The notes: a model not told the origin generated them from the letters alone. Positions 12,317-23,023 are shown, numbered from the stretch's first letter. The stretch is DNA of 34,902 nucleotides from Branchiostoma floridae (GCF_000003815.2 NC_049990.1:22804781-22839682), one strand, 5' to 3'. Numbers and translations are program-made.

Positions 12317-13285
12317 GTAGCATGAAATTGTTGTTGAAGAGCAGAAAACTGCATCCCTAACTATCAACTTCGGAACAAGCGAGACAAAAAGTGCACTCTA
12401 AAACTAGGGCATTGGTGGCGCTCAGATATTATCTGTTGTATTGTGGTCCATTTGTAGTACAATTAAAAAGGCATGTTTGACACAGAAGTGTGAATTAAAC
12501 TGCTACATGTAGGCTTGCCCAATCATATCGTCCAATTTGATATCTGTAAGGTGTTGAAACATTAAGGTTTGTTAAGTACCTGAGGTACATAATATGTATG
12601 TAAAGTAAAAGGATGAACAAGTAAAAGAAAAGAATCAAGAAATCGATACACATTAGTGTTTTTTTTGTCATTAAAGAGGTCATAAAAATTTGGATCAAGG
12701 AAACTTTTACTGTGTCATCACGTTTGGTATTGTGAGCAATAAATGGTCATGTAAATGATTTTGTATGCCAATTTTCTACTTTGAGGAAGATCTATATACA
12801 ATGTAAGTAAAACAAAATATTATATCCTCTCTATAGATGTACACATAGCACTGAGGGGTATATCGTCACTAGTACAGCAAAACATTTTTAATGCGTGTTG
12901 CCTTATCTTTCATTATATGTTCAAGAAACTTCCATTTGACATTGTTGTTCTAAAGCAAAGTCCTAAACACATCAATCTTCTAAAGGAAAACTAGATAATC
13001 CATTGAAAATATACTTGATCAGAGATTTGAATTCCAATATCTACAAGGCAGTTTTTATAAACATGGTTTTACTATTGACATAATATGTATGTATAATTTA
13101 CAAATTTGTCTAATAAAAATATCACAAAATGAGCTGCATATACATGCAGATGCAATACATAGTTACCTACAAAAGGATGTACATCATACAAACAAGAGGG
13201 CATACATTCAGAAAGTATTTGCACAGTCAACAATGTTACTCATACTTGTAACTTATATCCTTCACCGTTCCAGCTGCTTTTGTAC
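12317..13285. other. Convergent 3' regions of TPI (+) and NLR-like LRR exon (-)
   Basis: There is no coding sequence here. The left part is the likely TPI 3' UTR. The right part lies downstream of the NLR stop codon; on the minus strand the first hexamer I noticed is ATTAAA (plus-strand 12887-12892), a possible weak poly(A) signal. Confidence 0.5.
12738..12743 (+). promoter_or_regulatory. Poly(A) signal AATAAA, probable 3' end of the TPI exon
   Basis: A canonical AATAAA lies 422 bp after the TPI stop codon on the same strand, in sequence without coding potential. It would make a 3' UTR of about 440 bp. Confidence 0.5.
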
Positions 13286-14996
13286 TTAACGATCAGTGCT
13301 CTCACTTGTCTCAGCTACCTCAGCCTCTTCTTGCATAGATCCTTCAGGATCTACAGTGTGGAATTCATGTTTACCTTTGATCACTTTAGATCTGCTCTCT
13401 ACTCCATATGGCACAGAGGGCTTGGATAAACTACTTGTCTGACCCTCAGTCCCCTTATGAAACAGTGTCTTACTCTCTAGTGGATCCAGCCTGTGTAAGT
13501 ACCGTTCTGGACGTTGCCAATTGGACCAAATGTGATCACATTGTTTCAGTATCTCAACACCCTCATCACTGAAGCAATTGTAACTGAGATCAACATACCA
13601 TAGCCGTCCTATTCCCTTCACCGTATCAACTACAAGCTGAGCAACAGCATCAGTCAACTTATTATCAGACAAGTCTATCTCATGTAAGTTTGTGAGGAAA
13701 CTTATCTCTGTCATCAGAACTGTACCACCTCTATCAGAGATATCATTGTCAGACAGATCGAGATGTCTCACTGACTTCATCTTGTGAAAAGCCTCTGTAA
13801 TCAAAATGACCCCATCATCTGACAACTTGTTAGAACTCAGATCAAGGTCTTCCAAATAGACCAGATGACCAACATAGGCAGCGAATGATTTTGCACCAGA
13901 TACAGACATGTTGTTATCATCTAGGTGCAAACGTTGGATTGACCTCATCTTGTGAAAAGCCTCTGTAATCACAATACATGCATCATCTGACAACTTGTTA
14001 CGACTCAGATCTAGGTTTTCCAAACAGGACAGATTACCAACATGGGCTGCAAATGATTTTGCACCAGATACAGAAATGTTGTTGCTAACTAGGCGCAAAT
14101 ATTTGATTGACTTCATATTGTGAAAAGCCTCTGCAATCAAAATGACCCCATCATCTGACAACTTGTTATAACTCAGATCAAGTTCTTCCAAACAGACCAG
14201 ATGACAAACATGGGCTCCAAATGATTTTGCACCAGATACAGAAATGTTGTTATCATATAAGCGCAAACGTTTGATTGACCTCATCTTGTGAAAAGCCTCT
14301 GCAATCAAAATGACCCCATCATCTGACAACCTGTTAGAACTCAGATCAAGTTCTTCCAAATAGACCAGATGACCAACATAGGCAGCGAATGATTTTGCAC
14401 CAGATACAGACATGTTGTTATCATCTAGGTGCAAACGTTTGATTGACCTCATCTTGTGAAAAGCCTCTGTAATCACAATGCATCCATCATCTGACAACTT
14501 GTTAAAACTCAGATCAAGGTTTTCCAAACAGACCAGATTACCAACATGGACAGCGAATGATTTTGCACCAGATACAGAAATGTTGTTCCTCCTTAGGCCC
14601 AAACGTTTAATTGACCTCATCTTGTGAAAAGCCTCTGTTATCACAATGCATCCATCATCTGACAACTTGTTATGACTCAGATCAAGGTTTTCCAAGCAGA
14701 CCAGATGACCAACATGAGCAGCGAATGATTTTGCACCAAACAAAGATATTTGGTTTAAACATAGATTTAGTGTTTTCAGTGACCCCATGTTTACAAATGC
14801 CTCTGCTATGGCAGTGCATCTTGTGTCGTTTATTCCACAGTTAAACAACTTAAACTCCTCAAGACATTCTGAATGTTGAAGACTGACGGCGAGTGCCTTT
14901 GCCTCATCATCTGACATTTTTACATTTATTTCTAGTTTTTGTAACTTTCTGAGTGCACCAAGGTGCGTCACAGCATGAGAAAGAGCTGTGCCTGAT
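13286..14996 (-). CDS. NLR-like receptor, LRR continuation of exon 4 with C-terminal tail and stop
   Basis: This frame enters from the gap at 14997 and runs without interruption to a TAA at 13288-13286. Ribonuclease-inhibitor-type LRRs alternate in pairs: LxxLDLSxNKLSDDG and a partner with LxLxxNNxSVSGAKSF. The pair is 56 residues (168 bp), repeated about six times from roughly 14740 to 13740, with a diverged seventh. After the LRRs comes a tail of about 85 residues, acidic and Ser/Thr/Glu-rich at its very end. The first residues (THLGALRKLQKLEINVKMS) are the same as the last residues of the exon fragment at 6470-6556, so this is the missing 3' half of that exon, or of a near-identical neighbour gene. 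The LRR solenoid is the expected ligand-sensing part. Confidence 0.88.
13740..14745. repeat. 168-bp coding tandem repeats within the LRR exon
   Basis: Phrases such as TTCCAAACAGACCAGATTAC recur at 168-bp steps (landmarks near 13845, 14013, 14181, 14349, 14518, 14684). A larger step is visible as well: the block starting CCAGATGACCAACATAGG at 13861 returns at 14365, an offset of 504 bp (three units), nearly unchanged for about 100 bp. Confidence 0.9.
14910..14996. repeat. 87-bp contig-end duplication, copy 2
   Basis: Identical to 6470-6556 and ends exactly at the N run at 14997. Same-strand overlap at both ends of one contig is what an assembler leaves when it walks around a tandem repeat or a circle. 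Confidence 0.95.
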
Positions 14997-15096
14997 NNNN
15001 NNNNNNNNNNNNNNNNNNNNNNNNNNNNNNNNNNNNNNNNNNNNNNNNNNNNNNNNNNNNNNNNNNNNNNNNNNNNNNNNNNNNNNNNNNNNNNNN
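14997..15096. other. 100-N scaffold gap between NLR contig and retrotransposon
   Basis: The gap is of unknown true size. It cuts the LRR exon on the left and lies 52 bp past the last codon of the broken retrotransposon ORF2 on the right. Confidence 0.9.
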
Positions 15097-15148
15097 AAAA
15101 AAAATGAATCCCCCAAAAAAAGAGGAAGACGGCATGCAGCCAAACGCA

Positions 15149-16897
15149 CTAGGCAGTTATCCTACGACCGGACACGGAATTCTGACCGATAAATCTGTTT
15201 TTCAAATACGCTGTTTGGTCGTGTGAAATAAGGTTGGGTAGAGCTGCTTGGAGTCTTTTCGCCAGAGCAGCTGCCAACAACTTATAATCAGTATTGAGGA
15301 GACTAATGGGTCTCCAGTTAGCGAGATCTTTTCTGTCTCCCTTCTTAAAGATAAGTTTAAGGACTGCTCTTTTTTGAGACGGAGACATACATCCCTTTTC
15401 CATAGATTCTTTGAGAGCATCAAAAACAAAGTCTCCAATACTGTTCCAGAAAGTAAGATAGAATTCGGCGGGAAGTCCGTCCGTTCCTGGGGATCTATTT
15501 GTTTTCATAGCTTGCAAGGCCTCAAAATATTCCTCCTTTTCTAGAGGTTTCTCAAGAATCAATTTTTTATGTTCGGAAAGGCTGGATTCTAGCTCAACAG
15601 TCTCTAGGAACATATCAATTTCCCTGTCAGAGACTGAACAGTCGCTGGTATATAGACGTTCATAGAATGATTTTTCTAACTGTAAGATTTTCCCCTGGTC
15701 TGTTACATCAGTGTCTCCATCACTCAGTTTTGTAATATTATTGTTTGCAGCTTGCCATTTTTCAAGGTTGAGAAAATAAGAGAGAGATTTTTCTCCCCTC
15801 TCAGTCCATTCTGCCCGTGCTCTAATTTGTGCACCTCTGGCTTTTGACTGGTAGATTTTCTCAATCTCAGTTTTTACAGTGGTATATTCGTTTAGAGTTG
15901 TCTCATCCAGGTTTTCGTCTATTTTCTGATCTAATTCCAATAATCTTTTTTCTAAGTAGATAAGATTTTCTTTCATTTGAATGGCTTTCTGTTTACAGAA
16001 GCCAATTGAGAATTCCTTGATTCGTTTTTTGATAAGTTCCCATAGGAGCTGTTTAGAAATAGTCGTGTTCTTGTATTCCAAATTAACATCTAATATAGAA
16101 TTTTTGACGCCATCCATGTAATCCTGATCGGAAAGATATGCGGTATTTAAGCGCCATAGTCCTGGTCCGCGCTTTTCTTTGTTTAATCGTATTTTTAGAA
16201 AGATAGCTTTATGATCGGATTTGATGGATGGTTTGATAGTGCACTGTAAAACGTGGTCAACCAAAGATTTTTGAATAAGCCAAAAGTCTATTCTGGTGGA
16301 CACTGGATAGGGATTCTTCCTTGTCCAGGTGAATTGTTTGCTCTGGGGATGGTTTTTCCGCCAGATGTCAACAAGTAAAAGATTTTGTTTTAAATTATTC
16401 AAGGAATTCCCACCTGTGGGTGTCTTCGTTGCATGTTTTGATTGTCTGTCTAGAACATTATCATTTAAATCATTGAAGTCTCCACCTGCGATGAGGTTAG
16501 TGACCTGATTGTCAGTAACCCAGTCACAGAGATCGCTGAAGAATTTCCCTCTTTCAGTGCGATCATTTGGAGCATAGACATTAAGAATACAGTGATCTTT
16601 CAGTACAACAATCAATTTTCTTCCATCGTTACCCTTTAACACATCAACAACATCAACATCAAGTCCTTTCCTGATAAGTATTGAGACTCCTCGACTGTGA
16701 GTGCTACCAAAGTCATGAAATTGTACTCCGTTCCAGTCTAATTCAAGATCGCATTCAATGTCAGCTGTAAAATATGTCTCCTGAAGGAGGAAAATGTCTG
16801 CTTTTTGTTGACTTAGCCAGAGGTAAACGGTAGCTCGTTTGCGTTTATCACGCAAGCCACGAGCGTTTAGAGAAAGAAAACTAATAGCTGAAGTCAT
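15149..16897 (-). mobile_element. Non-LTR retrotransposon ORF2: APE endonuclease and N-terminal reverse transcriptase (3' truncated)
   Basis: The 582-codon frame starts MTSAISFLSLNARGLRDKRK. The endonuclease has the expected order of motifs: LNARGL, LLQET, NVYAPN, AGGDFNDLND, STRIDFWLI, SDHKAIFL, which together form an apurinic-type nicking site. The reverse transcriptase begins with RSPGTDGLPAEFYLTFW, KLIFKKGDRKDLANWRPISLLN and QTAYLKNRFIGQN, then the frame leaves family sequence and stops. The YxDD catalytic motif, thumb and everything beyond are absent. The style is that of the L1/Tx1 group; the clade is inferred. ORF2 nicks target DNA and reverse-transcribes its own RNA. Loss of the 3' side is unusual, since failed LINE copies normally lack the 5' side. 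No frameshift is seen in what remains. Confidence 0.9.
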
Positions 16898-16948
16898 GGT
16901 GGTGAGTGTAACTTACAGTAGCAACAGTCTCAGAAGGAGACTAACAGT

Positions 16949-17884
16949 TCAAGTTCCGTCTCCAGAGTTCTCACCGGACAGGTCGTCGGTAGCGTTGCGA
17001 CTTGTCTCTATCAGGTCGTCGATGCGTTGTCTTAAGGCTCGATCATCAGTGCTTTTGCTGCTAGCCGCAGTCGACGACGGGGGGTTCTTCTTTGTAGCAC
17101 TTCTCGTTGCCACAGTTGATTCGGTGGGCCGGTGTGTTGTCTGAGTTCTTTTCTTGTTTCTTCGTGGTTTCGGTGCAGTGAAGTCGGTGATTTGGCTTTG
17201 TTTTCCTTTTTTCTGCTGGTTTTTCTCAAGCGTGTTACAGTGTTCATCTTGTTCAGGTGAGCTAGGGGTGAGCTGAACATATGCTGTGCTGACTTGACTC
17301 TGCTTTTCCTTGCTGGATCCCTCTTCCCTTACGGTGGTCTCACCACTGAGGTGTGGGGCAGGGGTGGGAGCGTCACGAACGCTGTCCTCAGGGACTGGTC
17401 GCGGTCGATGTGAGGCCTGCGGAGGAGGGGGTTTGGGTTGGTCTCGGTAGAACACTCTAGCTTTCCATCGCCCTCCAAGCTCCACAAATCTTGGGATATG
17501 TTCAGAAGGGTTAGTTGGAGTTGCCATAAAGGCGAAACGGTCTCCGGTTTCACAGTTGGTAAGTTTACCATCAACTCGAAGCATCCTGTAGAGGCTGTTC
17601 CAACCTTCAAGCCATGTGAGTAATACAAAATCTCTGGGACAAAAGATAGGAGCTTTTGTATTTTTTTGGCGTTCAATAATCTTTCCCCTTTTCATCACAA
17701 ATGTAACTACGCATGATTTTGCTAAAAAGGAGAAAACATTACAAACTAGAAAGGCCGACATTTGCTTAGGAGCAAATACAGCATATTTCAGCCATAGCTT
17801 TTCCCATACAACATTTAACTGTCTCAAATAACCCCTGCTCGAAAATGGAACATTTAGGGGCACACCCCAGTTTCTCGCCCCCAT
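16949..17884 (-). mobile_element. Probable ORF1 of the same non-LTR retrotransposon
   Basis: This 311-codon frame ends 51 bp upstream of the ORF2 start on the same strand, the spacing typical of an ORF1-ORF2 pair. The N-terminal half is hydrophobic/aromatic (WEKLWLKYAVFAPKQMSAFL, WLEGWNSLYRML). The middle is Pro-rich (DQPKPPPPQASHRPRPVPED), and near residue 235 there is a basic patch (KPRRNKKRTQ). I see no CCHC knuckle, RRM or coiled coil I could name. The true start could be one of several internal Met codons. Its assignment rests on position more than on similarity; an unrelated host exon is possible but less likely. Confidence 0.6.
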
Positions 17885-18790
17885 TGAAACGTATAGTTAA
17901 GAGACTATTTTCAACGACGCCGTATTTCGAAACAAAATTTTCCCCGGGAACTACACCTATACAGTATACAGGAAGTAAAAATGTACCATCTGTAACATAT
18001 CTGATTTGCAAGAAAATTGTAGGACTTAAAATCTCACAATATCCTAATGAATTTCGAAAGCCCGTAGCGATGACATTATCGGTCAAGCTGCCCGGGGTGC
18101 TTCACTGTTTGCGTCCTCGGAGCGATACCCGGAAGCCAAGATGTGTCGACAAAAACGTACCAAAAACAACATATAGGGGTCGAAGTTTATACTTGCAGCG
18201 GATCCGCTACGCTAATTTTACAAGACGTGCCCAACCCGATTCGCATGTGGGAAATGTTGTTATACGTGTCGTTACCATGACAACAGCCTTGGCTGCAGTC
18301 TTTAGATATACCGATTAGACAGGGCGTGCCACTTTATGCGAAAAATCGAATTAACTTGCGACCAATCACAGCCAGCAGCGGCTCCAACAAAGGCGGTGAC
18401 ATAACGTCAATCAAGAAGAGGCACGAAACTTTGCGAAAATAAACCGAGAAACTGCGATGTTTGGGACTGGATAACATACACAAGTATCTCGCTAAGGCGT
18501 CGACCTGTCAACAAGTGGACGACGCGGAAACTATTGCTTCTACTACAACTAAGTTGAGGGACAACGACAAGGGGCAGCGGTGCAGTCAGGGCTGACACCG
18601 ATCGCGAGGAAATGATGCCAAGGCCGCGGTGGACGGCTCGACTGTCGAGTCCGTCTAAAATCCAATAAAAATGGCGCGAATGGCTTCGTCACATCGGAGA
18701 CGAGTGGTGGGTGACGTGTGTTTACAGTTTGCACCAGGAGAAAAACATTCTTTAACGCTTCCTTTGTCGACAGTTTTTAAACTACGAAAA
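17885..18790. other. Possible 5' leader of the retrotransposon and adjoining CpG-rich sequence
   Basis: Short overlapping frames occur on both strands (for example minus 18086-17766), but none shows a domain. The stretch 18100-18720 is richer in CpG than its surroundings, which would fit either a LINE 5' UTR/promoter or a host promoter. I cannot place the element's 5' boundary. Confidence 0.35.
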
Positions 18791-18828
18791 TAGGAAGCGT
18801 GACTACTGAGAAAAGAATCTGAACTAAC

Positions 18829-18859
18829 CAAGGAGCTTTTATCTGATAAAAGCTCCTTG
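18829..18859. repeat. 31-bp perfect palindrome flanked by AACTAAC direct repeats
   Basis: Arms CAAGGAGCTTTTATC and GATAAAAGCTCCTTG are exact reverse complements around a single T. AACTAAC lies immediately left (18822-18828) and immediately right (18860-18866). Confidence 0.9.
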
Positions 18860-18866
18860 AACTAAC

Positions 18867-19264
18867 GTGTCGGATTCGTCATAAATTCCAATTTCACGTT
18901 AAATGCATTTTATATCGTACAAGGTCCGGGTGATTCCGATCGGAGTTTGCAGGCATTGCAAATTAGAATCGTGAATAAAAGTGAATGTTACCGAATAAAT
19001 AGTATCATAACATTTCTTTTGTCATGCTTGTTCATTTGCTTACGCGCCTTCAACAATAAAAGTGGCATAATACAGACATAAAGTTATCATGTTGCTGCAA
19101 CATCGTGCTGGCAAAATGTATGTTTATTCATATAAACATTGCACAGGTAACACAATTGTTTAGATTTACAGTTCAAAACATTCTAACGATAAATATTGAT
19201 GAGGAAATAATCATTCTCGCCATTGTTAAACTTACTTATTAAATCTAAACTGGCCAATTTTCCC
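18867..19264. other. AT-rich non-coding stretch
   Basis: I see nothing here beyond short AT-rich runs; there is no supportable exon, RNA gene or repeat boundary. Confidence 0.5.
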
Positions 19265-19500
19265 GCGATTTCCGCCAAGTAACATTTTCTCGATTGTCTC
19301 AACTTACCCTGCCAAAGTCAAATCTGCCGAAAATGATTGATATTGCTACGCGGAATGTTGGCAAATTCATCGACAAAGACATGTACTCTGACGTTCAAGG
19401 AACGCGTACCTTCTGCTACCGCCCAAATGACCTTGTCGTTAACTCCAAATCCTCGCAAAAAAACTATTTTATAAATATATACATGTATATAAAACCGGGC
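19265..19500. repeat. Diverged copy of the MITE interior found at 34198-34325
   Basis: CCAAGTAACATT followed by TCTCGA, then a block with TCGACAAAGAC, ACGTTCAAGG, GCGTACCTTC, GCTACCGCC and TCCAAATCCTCGCAAA matches 34198-34325 in the same order, with about 65 bp extra in this copy. No terminal inverted repeats are visible around it, so it may be a degraded element. Confidence 0.7.
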
Positions 19501-19541
19501 GTAAGGTGACATTCGTCCGCTGTGTTGTCAAGATATGCACG

Positions 19542-20215
19542 TGTTTCTATATACACGGGGTTGGAAGGCCCCGCTATTGAATATTAATTAGACTTCGTCT
19601 TCCTTTTCGCTGATTGGCTGGCTCGTTAAATTCATTTAACTTGCACGTGCGGGGCTCTGCGGGGTGACGTCACGGCAAAAGGCCGAAAGAAAACCAATTT
19701 TCCCTCAGAAAAGTGCTGAAATTTACTGTATATAGTAAAGCGCTGGTTGCAAGTTAGCAATTTACGTGTTTGTAAGCATAAGTCCGTGAGATTTCTGAAA
19801 CAACAGCAGTTCTGTGATAAACGGAACCTTCTAAAAACGTACGGAGCTAACAGCGCAGGGAAAATATACCATCGCATCACAGAAATGCCCCTAAAAACTG
19901 ATACAATAAGCCTTCTGAATAGCCAAAAGTGCAAGAGTTTCCCCCAACGGGGCTCTGCCCCTGGACCCTGCCGGGCCGGGGCCTTCGGCGTTCTTCGGTG
20001 GACCCCGGGCCCCGTGTGCCGACGCTGTAAAAAATTCTGGCGGGAACACTGCAGTATATACGGAATCGTGAGGCCCCGCTTATGAATATTAATTAGCCTT
20101 CGCCCTCTTCGCGCACAGGTGTGGGCTCCGTGCGGGGTCACGGAAGGTCACGTCAGGAGGCCAAAAGAAAACAAATTTCCCATCAGAAAAGTGCCAAAAT
20201 TAATCATTTTAAAGT
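19542..20215. repeat. Direct repeat pair, offset about 505 bp, with GC-rich inverted block between
   Basis: GGCCCCGCT followed by TGAATATTAATTAG occurs at about 19568-19591 and again at 20073-20096. Each copy is followed by TCACGTCA-like and AAAAGAAAAC...TCAGAAAAGTGC sequence. Between them, near 19945-20010, lies a GC-rich stretch with GGGGCTCTGCCCCTGGACCC and GGACCCCGGGCCCC, partly self-complementary. It looks like two copies of a dispersed non-autonomous element. Confidence 0.65.
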
Positions 20216-20572
20216 AGTTTATGTCAAAACTTTTACTTGGATCATTTTACCAACTATCTAATGCCTATCTACACCAAATTTCAGCTCATTCGGTTATAAT
20301 ACCAGGGTACAGGGGGCCCAAATATACAGTTTTGGTCTTAAGATGACCCAAAAACCTTAATAAAATCATGTTAGAGACAGATATGGGAAAAATAAAAAAA
20401 CGTCCGAGGGTATTGGCCCACTTTACCCTTGTGCCAAATTTCAAGTCATTCGGTTGAGGAACAACGGAGATACCGTGTTCTGAAGATTTGACAAGAGAAA
20501 GAAACATTACGAATACAATATATTTCACCATACCTATGGTATGGCTGAAATATAATTCTCCTCTATACTAGA
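20216..20572. repeat. Dispersed repeat with two internal CAAATTTCA...TCATTCGGTT motifs and a terminal hairpin
   Basis: CCAAATTTCAGCTCATTCGG near 20274 and CCAAATTTCAAGTCATTCGG near 20432 are an internal near-duplication about 160 bp apart. The right side ends in an imperfect hairpin around 20519-20552 (TATTTCACCATACC against GGTATGGCTGAAATA). This phrase is one I associate with high-copy invertebrate repeats, from memory only. Confidence 0.5.
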
Positions 20573-22090
20573 GATTGATGTCATCTATTAAAGAATCATA
20601 CATGGTAGGTTGCTTTCAATGAAGACGACTTTGAATGTTTAAGACACCATTCACCACGAGTTTATTGTATTCAGACCCACACATACACACAAGACACAAA
20701 ATGGTGTTATATGCGTCGTGTTGTAACACAAGTAAAGTCTTAAAACCTGAATACATGACATCCTTTCGTCAACCATGCGTCTTCGATATACGTAACCGAA
20801 CTCGGAGCAAATAAACATGCATCGTTAAAAACACAATGTGAGGAAACATGCAAAATCGTGCCAAACAAGCAAGTCATTGACAATTGCTATGTAAGGTTAC
20901 ATTAAAATCATGATGATTTACATAACATCAAAATAACGTATCATGCATTTATATCAATAAGTTACGTTTCAGTCAATAACAAACTATATATATATATATT
21001 GAGGCTTTTATAGTTATCAAGAAAATCGAGATCGTCTAAACTAACGAGCGAAATGGGCGGTGATACAGTTAAGGCAGATAAAAAACTTTCATCTAACAGT
21101 TATACAAATTTTGTTAAAAATGACAGTCAATTCTGTCTCTAATACAATCTGCATAGTTCAGTCAGTTAGCTTTATCTATTCAGTATTATTATAGACTATT
21201 TGCTCTAGTTATATAAGTGTGTGATAATTTCAGTCTGCACAGAGCGGCATTTTCTACATAGCAATAAGTGCATAGGCATCAAAGTGGCTTTGCTTCAGAT
21301 ACAAGCTTGCTATTACAATTTACAGTATAAGAAAAACGTAAGTACATTTCTATTTTTATCCTTGGTGCACGTTTCATTTGGACAACATCACGTTCACAGC
21401 AATAGCAAATTGATATTGTTGGAATGTTGTCTTGGACATTTTAACCACGGGAGTGTCTCTTTAACTTTCCATACATTGTGTGAAAATATTGGAAGGATTC
21501 AGCAAATCCAGTTACCAAAATAGTGCATTTCTTTCAGAGTTTGCGGTCGGCTAAATCGTCTATCACCATCTCAATTACCTTTACGGAACGAACCGCAATT
21601 TGTAATTTTTTTACTTCTACTTCGCTCTTACAAGTAGCTACTGCTATGCAAACACCCCACTATATGATATGTTACAAATTTTGAAGTTTTCACCAACACT
21701 GTTCAATGGATTGATGATGGCAATCGGTTTTCCAAAAAGAGCACCATAAAAGATGTTATCAATGGCAACATGCAAATACAAAGGCTCGATGTTATTGCTA
21801 GCGTATGAAAGTCGTCAGGAATTTGAAGGTAGAAAATCACAATTTTGAGGTTTGATGATAGTAATAGGTATGAAATCTACCTCTAGGACAAACACAACGA
21901 ACGTTTCTAAATTATGTACCTTAATTTTGCTGTGAAAACATCAGCAAGGTCATGTGTTTAACCTGGAATGCAATGAGATATCCATTTTTCTTTAACACGA
22001 TTGGCGAAATCTGCTTCAATTGGTAGATGTTATAGGCTACATCAGAAATTTGAGCCTTTATCTCAAGTTTAAATTTCATTTGGTAGCCGC
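20573..22090. other. AT-rich intergenic sequence
   Basis: No exon with plausible splice sites and no recognisable repeat was found. There is a small (TA)n run near 20987-20999. Short frames here look random. Confidence 0.6.
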
Positions 22091-22193
22091 AACTTCTACC
22101 CAATCACAGCCTATAACCACATCTTCTTCTACCATTGGTAGCTGCTATTGGTGACGTCATATACTCCAACCAATCGTAGCCTATTACGTCATG
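22091..22193. promoter_or_regulatory. Cluster of CCAAT motifs and a CRE immediately 3' of the filamin gene
   Basis: Within about 100 bp, ATTGG/CCAAT occurs several times (near 22099, 22132, 22146, 22170), and there is a perfect TGACGTCA at 22152-22159 plus TACGTCA near 22186. The combination resembles a CCAAT/CREB promoter pointing away from the filamin 3' end, but no gene start is identified nearby, so this is tentative. Confidence 0.3.
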
Positions 22194-22468
22194 TTATATC
22201 TCCTCCTGCCATTGGTAGCTGTTGTACTCGGGGCCGGAGTGCCGGGAGTGCCGGCTGGTGGAGCCGCCGATGCGGGAGATCTGCCGCCCCTCGAACTCGT
22301 CCAGCTCGTCCTGAGTCTCGAAGATGGACACGCGGAAGGGGCTACCGGGAACGTGCACGTCCGACCATTTCACGTCGATGTCGTAATCGCCGGGCTCCAC
22401 CGGGTTGTACTTGACGGCGATGGTCCTGTCTTTGCTGCTCAACGGCTGCATTTCCACTCGGAACGCAC
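22194..22468 (-). CDS. Filamin-repeat protein, last coding exon
   Basis: The acceptor TTCTCCGACAG (AG at 22470-22469) is phase 1 and continues the reading frame of the exon at 23023-22856. The exon encodes the second half of an Ig-like filamin repeat (AVKYNPVEPGDYDIDVKW, then HVPGSPFRVSIF, the signature end of the fold). It then adds about 40 residues that are acidic, then Ser/His/Arg-rich, ending QWQEEI before TAA. Filamins cross-link actin and tether membrane receptors through tandem repeats of this type. Vertebrate filamins end close to the last repeat, so the tail is a point of difference. TRIM-type proteins also carry filamin repeats, so the exact family member is uncertain. Confidence 0.85.
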
Positions 22469-22855
22469 CTGTCGGAGAATACAAAATGAGGCATTTGAGG
22501 AGTAACCTACAAGGAGGGAGTACAATACGTAGTCCGTACAACACCAAGTAATGCCGCATAGCAAAGGGATTGTTTGTCCAAATACTTTCTCTATAAGTGT
22601 GAACAGCTTTGTCCCTTTTTTTGCAAAGGCTTTTGAGAGATAGAAAAAGTACCGGACTTTATCGGAGGTAGAATATATCTCAATGACAATACTTATTTCT
22701 TAATCGAAAACAAGATAAAAAATTTCGTGGCGCTGAAGGAGAGTGATGGATGTCGCTCGAAATGTCAGAAAATGTATTTCAGAATTGTATTCTGTTGTAC
22801 AAATTGAATTGTTTTAAAAAAATGATTTAGAAATAGCAACCATGAAGACACTTAC
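22469..22855 (-). other. Filamin gene intron (387 bp)
   Basis: AT-rich, with canonical GT at 22855-22854 and AG at 22470-22469. I see nothing else in it. Confidence 0.8.
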
Positions 22856-23023
22856 CCCTAGGCCCGTGCACCCTGACCTTGAGCTGGCCTGCCCCAGCCC
22901 CGCGTGTCTCACAGATGAAGTTACCCTTGAAGGTGTGCAGCAGCCCGTTCTTCAGCCCCGGCCCGAACACACGCACCTTACTGGGGTCTGTGGCACCCGC
23001 GATACGGAGGACGAACGGGCTTC
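22856..23023 (-). CDS. Filamin-repeat protein, penultimate exon
   Basis: The 168-bp symmetric phase-1 exon has acceptor CTTCCATAG and donor AGGG|GTAAGTG. It opens with GSPFVLRIAG (the end of one repeat) and continues SKVRVFGPGLKNGLLHTFKG, then FICETRGAGAGQLKVRVHGP, which is the start of the next repeat. The wording matches filamin repeats closely (GPGL.G, F.V.T..AG.G.L.V...GP). Confidence 0.9.

Noticed and set aside
17845-18318. 157-codon plus-strand frame
   Set aside because: It is antisense to the probable LINE leader/ORF1 start, without domain, good start context or splice sites.
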